Below are positions 1 through 5,014 of a stretch of 9,794 bases of DNA, one piece after another. The stretch is taken from assembly GCA_013361975.1 (NCBI GenBank), contig JABFXB010000023.1, forward strand, positions 1 to 9,794. The letters are read 5' to 3'. The translations under genes and the position numbers were made by a program. This DNA is from Dermatophilaceae bacterium (lineage in GTDB: Bacteria > Actinomycetota > Actinomycetes > Actinomycetales > Dermatophilaceae). The notes below the pieces were generated by a model that was not told the origin of the DNA, ran no database searches, and was given only the letters and a program-made list of their open reading frames with translations. Every line of letters starts with the position of its first letter. Within the stretch, counting starts at the first letter, position 1.

Positions 1-1
1 G

Positions 2-982
2 CCCGAGGTCGCGAAGGCGTACGTCTCGGCGCTGCGCGACCTGCTGCGGGCCCTCGACGTCAGCGACGTGAAGATGGAGCAGGGCTCGATGCGCTGCGAC
101 GCCAACGTGTCGCTGCGCGCGAAGGTCGGTGAACCGACGTCGGCCGAGCAGCTGGCCGTGCCGCTCGGCACCCGCACCGAGACGAAGAACGTCAACTCGC
201 TGCGCTCGGTGGAGCGGGCCGTGCGCTACGAGATCTCGCGCCACGCGGCGATCCTCGACGGTGGTGGCGCCATCCTCCAGGAGACCCGTCACTGGCACGA
301 GGACACCGGCATCACGACGTCGGGCCGCGTGAAGTCCGACGCCGAGGACTACCGCTACTTCCCCGAGCCCGACCTCGTGCCGGTCGCGCCCCCGCGTGAG
401 ACGGTCGAGGCGCTGCGCGCGACGCTGCCAGAGAACCCTGCGGCTCGTCGCAAGCGGCTCCAGTCCGACTGGGGCTACAGCGATCTCGAGATGCGCGACG
501 TCGTCAACGCCGGCGCCGTCGAGCTCATCGAGCAGACCGTCGCCGCCGGCGCGAGCGCCGCCGCCGCGAAGAAGTGGTGGCTCGGTGAGCCGTCGCGCCG
601 CGCGAACGCCGAGGCCCAGGACATCGTCACGTATGCCGCCGGGCTGGGCTTCACGCCCGCGCACGTCGCCGAGCTCGACCGGCTCGTCACCTCCGGCCGG
701 CTCAACGACTCGATGGCGCGGCAGGTGCTCGACGGCGTGCTCGCCGGTGAGGGCACGCCCACGGCCGTGGCCGACGCGCGCGGGCTCGAGCTCGTCCAGG
801 ACGACAGTGCTCTCGAGGCCGCGGTCGACAAGGTCATCGGGGCCAACCCCGACGTGGCGCAGAAGATCCGCGACGGCAAGGTGCAGGCCGCGGGTGCGCT
901 CATCGGCCAGGTGATGAAGGAGATGAAGGGCCAGGCCGACGCCGGCAAGGCCCGCGAGCTCATCCTCTCCAAGCTCCATTAA
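2..982 (+). CDS. gatB: Aspartyl/glutamyl-tRNA amidotransferase subunit B, C-terminal part (partial at left edge)
   Basis: GatB is the tRNA-binding and kinase/transamidase subunit of the cytoplasmic GatCAB complex. The complex converts Glu-tRNA(Gln) or Asp-tRNA(Asn) to Gln-tRNA or Asn-tRNA in organisms lacking the matching synthetase. The reading frame is open from base 2 and stops at TAA (980-982), giving 326 residues. Family GatB is usually near 500, so about 170 N-terminal residues lie outside the window. Visible hallmarks are MEQGSMRCDANVSLR, KNVNSLRSVERAVRYE, ETRHWHE and KSDAEDYRYFPEPDL of the catalytic cradle. They are followed by a helical region and a YqeY-like tail, roughly the last 150 residues, which grips the tRNA. 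The ATG at 68 is internal, because the upstream in-frame residues (AYVSALRDLLRALDVSDVK) also match the family. gatA and gatC would be expected to the left. The identification is very secure. Confidence 0.97.
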   Translation, partial: PEVAKAYVSALRDLLRALDVSDVKMEQGSMRCDANVSLRAKVGEPTSAEQLAVPLGTRTETKNVNSLRSVERAVRYEISRHAAILDGGGAILQETRHWHEDTGITTSGRVKSDAEDYRYFPEPDLVPVAPPRETVEALRATLPENPAARRKRLQSDWGYSDLEMRDVVNAGAVELIEQTVAAGASAAAAKKWWLGEPSRRANAEAQDIVTYAAGLGFTPAHVAELDRLVTSGRLNDSMARQVLDGVLAGEGTPTAVADARGLELVQDDSALEAAVDKVIGANPDVAQKIRDGKVQAAGALIGQVMKEMKGQADAGKARELILSKLH

Positions 983-1019
983 GAACCGTCGAGAGGCCAC
1001 TCGTGGCCGCCTGCCCGAT

Positions 1020-1060
1020 GTTGAGAGGCCACTTCCGGTCGCAGGAAGTGGCCTCTCGAC
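1020..1060. terminator. Strong 17-bp stem-loop, likely bidirectional terminator
   Basis: The arm at 1020-1036 (GTTGAGAGGCCACTTCC) pairs with 1044-1060 (GGAAGTGGCCTCTCGAC) around a 7-nt loop. Sixteen pairs are Watson-Crick and one is a G-T wobble. It lies 38 bp past the gatB stop and 80 bp past the DUF937 stop, so it can serve both converging transcripts. There is no clear U-tract, as is common for high-GC actinobacterial terminators. The terminator role is inferred; the hairpin itself is seen directly. Confidence 0.6.
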
Positions 1061-1124
1061 AGGCCGGGAGCGGCCAGACGTGGCCTTTCGACAGGCCGGG
1101 AGCGGCCAGACGTGGCCTCTCGAC
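1048..1124. repeat. 32-bp direct tandem repeat, 2.4 copies
   Basis: Unit 1 (1048-1079) and unit 2 (1080-1111) are both 32 bp and differ at one base, a C to T change in the GTGGCCTCTCGAC segment. A third partial unit (1112-1124) carries only those first 13 bases before the sequence diverges. The left half of each unit is the same module that forms the arms of the hairpin and of the outer inverted repeat. Confidence 0.9.
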
Positions 1125-1140
1125 GGTTGAAGTCGGGGGG

Positions 1141-1848
1141 CTAGCGCTTGCCGGCTCCGAGGAGGCCGCCGAGCAGGCCGCCGAGGATGTCGCCGGCGCC
1201 ACCCGACCCGGTGGTCCGAGCTCCGCCGCCGAGCACCTGGCCCAGGATGTCCTGGAGCGGGTTCGAGCCCCCGCTCGAGTCGGCCGGTGCCGCGTCTCCT
1301 GTAGGCGTCGCGCTGCCTGGCGCCTGCACCGGCCCGCTGCTCGCTCCCGCCCCGCCCGGGAACAGGGGGCCGCCACTGGACGCACCGCCGCCGGTGGGGG
1401 TTGCGGCCTCGCCGCCGCCGAGCACACCCCCGAGCCCGCCACCCTGGCCCCCCTGCCCGCCACCCTGCCCGACCTTCCGGGCGAGCCACGACAGCACGAT
1501 CGGGGCGAGGATCGGCAGCAGCTTCTGCACGATGCCACCGGAGGTGCCGCCGAGGCCACCGAGCCGGCTGACCACCTGGTCGGTGTTGTCGCCGAAGATG
1601 TTGCCGACGACGGCCCTGCCGTCCTGCTCGTCGACGTCGTCGAGGCCGGTGACCGGGGCCTGGTGGTCGGACAGCGCGGCCATCAGGGAGTCAGCGGCCG
1701 CGGGGTCGGAGGCGTTGGCGTGCAGCCCTCCGAGAAGGGCGGGCAGGGCGCTCTGCGCCGCCCGGCGCACCTCGTCGCTCCCGACACCCAGCTGTCCGGC
1801 CAGCTGGTCGACCGGCACCTGGTCGAGGATCTCGTCGTACGAACCCAT
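1141..1848 (-). CDS. DUF937 domain protein with glycine-rich tail
   Basis: This 235-residue protein has an N-terminal DUF937-like region (about residues 1-125). It opens MGSYDEILDQVPVDQLAGQLG and contains ALPALLGGLHANA and a VVGNIFGDN segment. A hydrophobic stretch near 108-124 (QKLLPILAPIVLSWLARKV) is typical of the YidB-like DUF937 family, whose function is unknown. From about 127 onward it is low-complexity Gly/Ala/Ser/Pro, ending with two short LQDILGQVLGG and GDILGGLLGG copies. No signal peptide is visible; the hydrophobic segment is flanked by Arg/Lys and may be membrane-associated or an amphipathic helix. The ATG is supported by a strong GAGGAGG ribosome-binding site 7 nt upstream. The gene is monocistronic or last in its strand run, and converges on gatB across the repeat block. 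The family assignment is good; the role is not known. Confidence 0.85.
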   Translation of the reverse strand: MGSYDEILDQVPVDQLAGQLGVGSDEVRRAAQSALPALLGGLHANASDPAAADSLMAALSDHQAPVTGLDDVDEQDGRAVVGNIFGDNTDQVVSRLGGLGGTSGGIVQKLLPILAPIVLSWLARKVGQGGGQGGQGGGLGGVLGGGEAATPTGGGASSGGPLFPGGAGASSGPVQAPGSATPTGDAAPADSSGGSNPLQDILGQVLGGGARTTGSGGAGDILGGLLGGLLGAGKR

Positions 1849-1855
1849 GAAGTGG

Positions 1856-1862
1856 CCTCCTC
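1856..1862 (-). promoter_or_regulatory. Ribosome-binding site of the DUF937 gene, inside a repeat-like sequence
   Basis: On the minus strand GAGGAGG lies 7 nt before the ATG at 1848. The SD and spacer share an exact 11-mer (GAGGCCACTTC, 1849-1859) with the repeat hairpin arm beyond the gene's own stop codon. The transcript therefore also carries its exact complement in the 3' region (1045-1055 or 1025-1035, depending on the arm). Confidence 0.7.
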
Positions 1863-1895
1863 GTCACGGCCCACGCCGCTGCGAGCCCTGCCGTC

Positions 1896-1901
1896 AGGTT
1901 A
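1896..1901 (-). promoter_or_regulatory. Possible -10 element for the DUF937 gene
   Basis: TAACCT on the minus strand fits the actinobacterial TANNNT -10 pattern and would place the transcript start about 40 nt before the ATG. No convincing -35 hexamer is present at 16-18 bp. The gap 1849-1952 otherwise holds only the weak hairpin downstream of the sugar dehydrogenase gene. Confidence 0.35.
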
Positions 1902-1924
1902 GCCACGCGAGAGGGCCCTGGGCG

Positions 1925-1951
1925 GCCTGCGTGCGCGCGGATCTCGCAGGC
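1925..1951 (-). terminator. Weak stem-loop after the sugar dehydrogenase stop
   Basis: On the minus strand GCCTGCG and CGCAGGC pair as a 7-bp perfect stem around a 13-nt loop, starting one base after the TGA of the PQQ-type gene. There is no U-tract. It may be a factor-assisted terminator or simple mRNA end protection. Confidence 0.35.
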
Positions 1952-1952
1952 G

Positions 1953-3194
1953 TCAGCCCGCGCCGACGGCCGAGAGCGGCAACGAGATGAGCCGGTCGGC
2001 GCCGTCGTTGTTGCTCGTCGTGATCCAGACGCGGTTGCCGACGAAGCGGATGTCGCGGATGCGCCCGTAGGTGCGGTTCAGGTGGCGGGTCGACCTGCCG
2101 GCCGTTCCGTCGGCGTTGACCGGGACGCGCCAGACCGACTCGCCGCGCAGGGCAGCCATGTAGACGGCCCCGTCAGGGCCCACGGCGATGCCGCTCGGCG
2201 ACATGTCGTCGGTCGGCCACTGCGCCACCGGGTCGACGAAGTCGGGGTTGCCCTGCCGCCCCTCGACCTCGGGCCAGCCGTAGTTCCGGCCGGCCTCGAT
2301 GAGGTTCAGCTCGTCCCAGGTGTTCTGGCCGAACTCACTGGCCCACAGACGCTTCCGGCTGTCCCACGCCAGCCCTTGCACGTTGCGGTGGCCGTAGGAC
2401 CAGACGGGGGAGCCGCCGAACGGGTTGCCCGGGGCAGGGTCCCCGTCCTTGGTGATGCGCAGGATCTTGCCACCGAGGGAGTCGAGGTTCTGTGAGAGCC
2501 CCGTGTCGCCGGCCTCGCCCGTGCCGACGTAGAGGTAGCCGTCGGGGCCGAAGGCGATGCGCCCGCCGTCGTGGCGGCGGCCACTGGGGATGCCGGAGAA
2601 GATGACCTCCGGCTCGCCCAGCCGCCCGTCGCGCCACGGCAGGGCCGCGATGCGGTTGTCGCTGTTGGTCGTGTAGTACGCGTAGAGCACCGGGTCGGTG
2701 TCGAAGTCGGCGGCCACCGCGAGCCCGAGGAGCCCGCCCTCGCCCTCGGCGCGGAAGATCGGCAGGCGTCCGACGACGGTGGGCTTGCCGCCGCTGCCGG
2801 GCTTCGGAACGTGGTGGACGCGACCGGTGTTGCGCTCACTGACCAGCGCGCTGCCGTCGGGCAGGACCACGACCGACCAGGCGATGTCGAGGCCACCGAG
2901 CAGGGTGACGGGTCCGGTCGGCTGGCTGGGCGGGGGCGTCGCGCGGGTGGTGGTGCTCGCCGGCGGCGTGCTCGTCGACGTCGCCCGGCTCGGCGGGACC
3001 GGCTGGCTCGGCGGGCTCGCCGTGCTCGTCTCGACCGGCGTGCTCGTGGCCGACGTCGAGGTGCTGCCGGCCGTCGACGAGCCGGCGCTCGTGGACGGCG
3101 CCTGAGGGGTCGAGCCGGTGCACGCCGTCGCGCCGAGCGCCACGACGACACCCCCCACGAGGGCACGGCTGATCCGACGGGAACGATGCGGCAT
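1953..3194 (-). CDS. PQQ-dependent sugar (glucose/sorbosone) dehydrogenase-type lipoprotein
   Basis: This 413-residue exported protein is of the soluble quinoprotein glucose/sorbosone dehydrogenase (GSDH) family, a six-bladed beta-propeller oxidising sugar C1-OH with PQQ. Residues 1-25 form a lipoprotein-like signal (basic n-region, hydrophobic core, GATAC with Cys25). The residue at -3 is Ala, so the lipobox is non-canonical. Residues 28-95 are a Ser/Thr/Pro linker suited to crossing the wall. The catalytic domain from about 97 shows WSVVVLPDGSALVSER, GEGGLLGLAV, RHDGGRIAFGPDGYLYVGTG (H208, the likely catalytic base), LGGKILRI, SYGHRNVQGLAW (R270, PQQ contact), EFGQNTWDELN and GRNYGWP. The ATG at 3194 is the first possible start, since an in-frame stop lies two codons upstream, and GAGGT abuts it. 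It sits 39 nt behind the MOSC stop, so co-transcription is likely. The true substrate is unknown; many relatives have no proven PQQ activity. Confidence 0.88.
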   Translation of the reverse strand: MPHRSRRISRALVGGVVVALGATACTGSTPQAPSTSAGSSTAGSTSTSATSTPVETSTASPPSQPVPPSRATSTSTPPASTTTRATPPPSQPTGPVTLLGGLDIAWSVVVLPDGSALVSERNTGRVHHVPKPGSGGKPTVVGRLPIFRAEGEGGLLGLAVAADFDTDPVLYAYYTTNSDNRIAALPWRDGRLGEPEVIFSGIPSGRRHDGGRIAFGPDGYLYVGTGEAGDTGLSQNLDSLGGKILRITKDGDPAPGNPFGGSPVWSYGHRNVQGLAWDSRKRLWASEFGQNTWDELNLIEAGRNYGWPEVEGRQGNPDFVDPVAQWPTDDMSPSGIAVGPDGAVYMAALRGESVWRVPVNADGTAGRSTRHLNRTYGRIRDIRFVGNRVWITTSNNDGADRLISLPLSAVGAG

Positions 3195-3221
3195 ACCTCA
3201 TTGTGTCCCAACGGCCGCCGA

Positions 3222-3236
3222 TGACCACGCTGGTCA
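3222..3236. repeat. 15-bp palindrome TGACCA-CGC-TGGTCA between MOSC and sugar dehydrogenase genes
   Basis: This is a perfect 6-bp inverted repeat with a 3-bp centre, overlapping the MOSC stop codon (3234-3236) and 28 bp before the start of the next gene. It could be a DNA operator or an intercistronic mRNA hairpin. On the minus strand the same DNA contains TTGACC, a -35-like hexamer, but no -10 at a proper distance. Confidence 0.6.
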
Positions 3237-3893
3237 ACCGCCGCGTCGCGCCACGATGTCGGTGAGGCTCTGGTGCACCTCGGGGTGGGCCACGTTGGCG
3301 TCGAGGACCCGGTGCGCCGCCTCGAGGTCGCCCATCAGGCCGCGGAACAGCAGCAGCAGGTCGACGTCGTGGTCGGGCCGCTCGACGGAGATGGCGGCTC
3401 CCGTGCGGACCAGGCCGGGGGTCACGACCGACAGGTAGGCGCCCGTGCGGCCCTCGTCGGCGAAACGACGCACCCAGCGTGGAACGCCCATGTGGGCTGC
3501 GAAGGTCGCGCAGGGGATGCGGGGCACCTCCACGCGCAGCACCACGTCGTCGATGCGCCACAGCTCGCCGACGAGGGCGTGCGTCGTGTCGACGCCGACC
3601 GAGGTCACGTTCTCGCCGAAACCGCCTGGGGAGATGGGCCGCCCGAGCTCCCGCTCCCAGTGGTCGAGGTCCTCGCGGGCGTACGCGTAGACGGCCTGGA
3701 GGGCGCCGCCGTGGTGCTGCGGCTTGCCGATCTCGTCTCCCACCACGCCGCTGCCCAGACCGCCGTGCTTGGGCCCGGGGTCGCGCACCTCGAAGGAGCC
3801 GACCGGCTTCTTGTCGATGGCGGTGGGGGAGCCGCCACCCGGCGGGCGGGTGCGACGGCCCGAGTTGAGGGACAGCACGTAGGGCGGGTTCAC
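3234..3893 (-). CDS. MOSC domain protein, YiiM-like
   Basis: The MOSC domain is the molybdenum cofactor carrier/sulfurase C-terminal fold; YiiM and YcbX of E. coli detoxify N-hydroxylated bases and compounds. I place the start at the GTG at 3893 (219 residues), not at an ATG 13 codons upstream. The GTG lies 7 nt after a TAGGCT -10 box, and family similarity begins at once with NPPYVLSLNSGR. Motifs seen: HHGGALQAVYAYAREDLDHW (about 60-79), GGFGENVTSVG (90-100), GELWRIDDVVLRVEVPRIPCATF with the conserved Cys128 expected to hold sulfur or bind Moco, and a helical C-terminus like the YiiM 3-alpha extension (about 180-215). It is upstream of and probably co-transcribed with the sugar dehydrogenase. 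It is cytoplasmic: no signal or membrane segment is visible. Family assignment is secure; substrate is inferred. Confidence 0.9.
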   Translation of the reverse strand: MNPPYVLSLNSGRRTRPPGGGSPTAIDKKPVGSFEVRDPGPKHGGLGSGVVGDEIGKPQHHGGALQAVYAYAREDLDHWERELGRPISPGGFGENVTSVGVDTTHALVGELWRIDDVVLRVEVPRIPCATFAAHMGVPRWVRRFADEGRTGAYLSVVTPGLVRTGAAISVERPDHDVDLLLLFRGLMGDLEAAHRVLDANVAHPEVHQSLTDIVARRGG

Positions 3894-3900
3894 CCGCGCG

Positions 3901-3906
3901 AGCCTA
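3901..3906 (-). promoter_or_regulatory. -10 box for a leaderless MOSC transcript
   Basis: TAGGCT on the minus strand is a TANNNT hexamer ending 7 nt before the GTG at 3893. No Shine-Dalgarno sequence precedes the GTG. This is the usual geometry of leaderless mRNAs in actinobacteria, where transcription starts on the first base of the start codon. The -35 region is weak. Confidence 0.6.
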
Positions 3907-3956
3907 GCCGCGGGGACGTGAGGCGTCGGCACCGCGAGTGGCCGGCGCGCGGACGG

Positions 3957-3976
3957 GTGGTCCGGCCCCCGACCAC
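3957..3976. promoter_or_regulatory. Operator-like inverted repeat GTGGTC-N8-GACCAC
   Basis: This perfect 6-bp inverted repeat has an 8-bp spacer and lies in the 101-bp divergent spacer. With a 17-bp spacing from the plus-strand -10 box (3983-3988), the -35 position would be 3960-3965, inside the repeat. A bound regulator would therefore sit on the hydroxyacid dehydrogenase promoter and could also affect the divergent MOSC promoter about 50 bp away. No regulator gene is adjacent. Confidence 0.45.
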
Positions 3977-3982
3977 GTCATC

Positions 3983-3988
3983 TAGCGT
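3983..3988 (+). promoter_or_regulatory. -10 box for a leaderless hydroxyacid dehydrogenase transcript
   Basis: TAGCGT fits TANNNT and ends 6 nt before the ATG at 3995. No ribosome-binding site lies between them. It mirrors the divergent TAGGCT box, making a back-to-back leaderless promoter pair. Confidence 0.6.
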
Positions 3989-3994
3989 GGCCGC

Positions 3995-4948
3995 ATGGCT
4001 GCAGCACCGCTCGTCGTGTCCGTGCCCGAGAACGACTACGCCGAGGCGCTCGACGACCTCGACGGCGTCGAAACCGTGGTCTGGGACATGGCCGCCCCGC
4101 ACCCCCGGGGCGCGGAGATCCGGCTGGCGGTCATGCCCTACATGACGAGGCTGAGCCTCGCCGACGTCGCCGTCGGCCTCGACGCCCTCGAGGTGGTGCA
4201 GCTGCAGAGCGCCGGCTACGAGCAGTTCCTGCCCGACGTGCCCGACGGAGTCACGTTGTGCAACGCCGCCGGCGTGCACGACGCGTCGACGGCCGAGCTC
4301 GCCCTGGCGCTGACCCTCGCGTCCATTCGCGAGATCCCGAAGTTCGTCGTGTCGCAGGCGAGCTCGACGTGGGAGCCCCTCGTGCTGCGGTCTGCCCTGG
4401 CCGACAGCAGGGTGCTCGTCGTCGGTTACGGCCAGATCGGGCGGGCGGTGGCGCGTCGGTTCGCGCCCTTCGAGGTCACCCTGACCGCAGTCGCCTCGCG
4501 CGCCCGCGACGGTGACGAGCTCGTGCCCCACGTGCACGGCATCGACGAGCTGCCCGAGCTGCTTCCGCACCACGACGTCGTGGTGGTCATCGTGCCGCTG
4601 ACCGACGCGACCCGCGACCTCTTCGACGCCGACACCCTCTCCCGTATGCCGGACGGTGCCCTTCTCGTCAACGTGGCCCGAGGCCCCGTGGTCGACACCG
4701 ACGCGCTCGTGACCGAGTGCGCCGCGGGGCGGCTGCGGGCCGCGCTCGACGTGACCGAGCCTGAGCCCCTGCCGGCCGACCACCCACTCTGGACGACCCC
4801 CGGTGTGCTCATCACGCCGCACATCGGTGGGGCGACGCAGGCCATGCGTCCGCGGGCCACGGCGCTCGTGCGGCGCCAGGTGGAGGCCATGCTCGCCGGC
4901 GAGGCTCCCGTCAACGCGGTCGCGACGGGCGGGGCCGCGGCCGGCTGA
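3995..4948 (+). CDS. D-isomer-specific 2-hydroxyacid dehydrogenase, NAD(P)-dependent
   Basis: This 317-residue cytoplasmic oxidoreductase of the D-2-hydroxyacid dehydrogenase family (phosphoglycerate, glyoxylate and D-lactate dehydrogenase relatives) reduces 2-keto acids or the reverse. The Rossmann motif GYGQIG is at 144-149. No acidic residue is evident at the end of the second strand (VASRARD, 167-172), which may favour NADPH. Catalytic residues appear in order: R229 in NVARGPVVD, E255 in LDVTEPEPLP and H276 in TPHIGGAT. The N-terminal substrate domain is somewhat short (LQSAGYEQFLP, then NAAGVHDASTAEL). Length is normal for the family. The ATG is fixed by the leaderless -10 box 6 nt upstream. 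The next gene follows after 66 bp with its own possible promoter, so it may or may not be co-transcribed. The exact substrate cannot be read from the sequence. Confidence 0.92.
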   Translation: MAAAPLVVSVPENDYAEALDDLDGVETVVWDMAAPHPRGAEIRLAVMPYMTRLSLADVAVGLDALEVVQLQSAGYEQFLPDVPDGVTLCNAAGVHDASTAELALALTLASIREIPKFVVSQASSTWEPLVLRSALADSRVLVVGYGQIGRAVARRFAPFEVTLTAVASRARDGDELVPHVHGIDELPELLPHHDVVVVIVPLTDATRDLFDADTLSRMPDGALLVNVARGPVVDTDALVTECAAGRLRAALDVTEPEPLPADHPLWTTPGVLITPHIGGATQAMRPRATALVRRQVEAMLAGEAPVNAVATGGAAAG

Positions 4949-4979
4949 GCCTGGTCCGGCACCCGTCGCCCCGCGGGTC

Positions 4980-5008
4980 TTGTCGCTGTCAGACCCATAG
5001 TGGACACT
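4980..5008 (+). promoter_or_regulatory. Possible promoter of the propeller-MoaD unit
   Basis: TTGTCG (4980-4985) and GACACT (5003-5008) are spaced by 17 bp and lie 6 nt before the ATG at 5015. This again would give a leaderless transcript, and no Shine-Dalgarno sequence precedes that ATG. The hexamers match consensus only partly. A direct repeat CTGTCA occurs at 4986-4991 and 5007-5012, 21 bp apart. Confidence 0.4.
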
Positions 5009-5014
5009 GTCAAC

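Larger units (their letters stand above)
984..1128. repeat. Compound repeat block with 17-bp perfect outer inverted repeat
   Basis: The left arm at 984-1000 (AACCGTCGAGAGGCCAC) is an exact reverse complement of the right arm at 1112-1128, with 111 bp between them. The core GAGAGGCCAC occurs five times: twice in plus orientation (991-1000 and 1023-1032) and three times inverted (1048-1057, 1080-1089 with one change, 1112-1121). The block fills the convergent gap between gatB, starting one base past its stop, and the DUF937 gene. It could be a miniature interspersed element or a cluster of bidirectional terminators. I see no coding frame in it. Confidence 0.85.

Noticed and set aside
1020..1124. 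CRISPR array
   Set aside because: The 32-bp units are contiguous tandem copies with no unique spacers, and no cas gene is present.
2935..3110. Repetitive coding stretch as a mobile repeat
   Set aside because: It encodes the Ser/Thr/Pro linker of the lipoprotein; the repetition follows from low-complexity protein sequence.
3186..3241. TTGACC (minus strand) as the -35 of a separate sugar dehydrogenase promoter
   Set aside because: The nearest -10-like CACAAT is 26 bp away, too far; the hexamer is part of the palindrome over the MOSC stop codon.
3804..3932. Longer MOSC start 13 codons upstream of 3893
   Set aside because: The extra residues do not look like the family, and the -10 box TAGGCT lies inside that extension just before the GTG at 3893.
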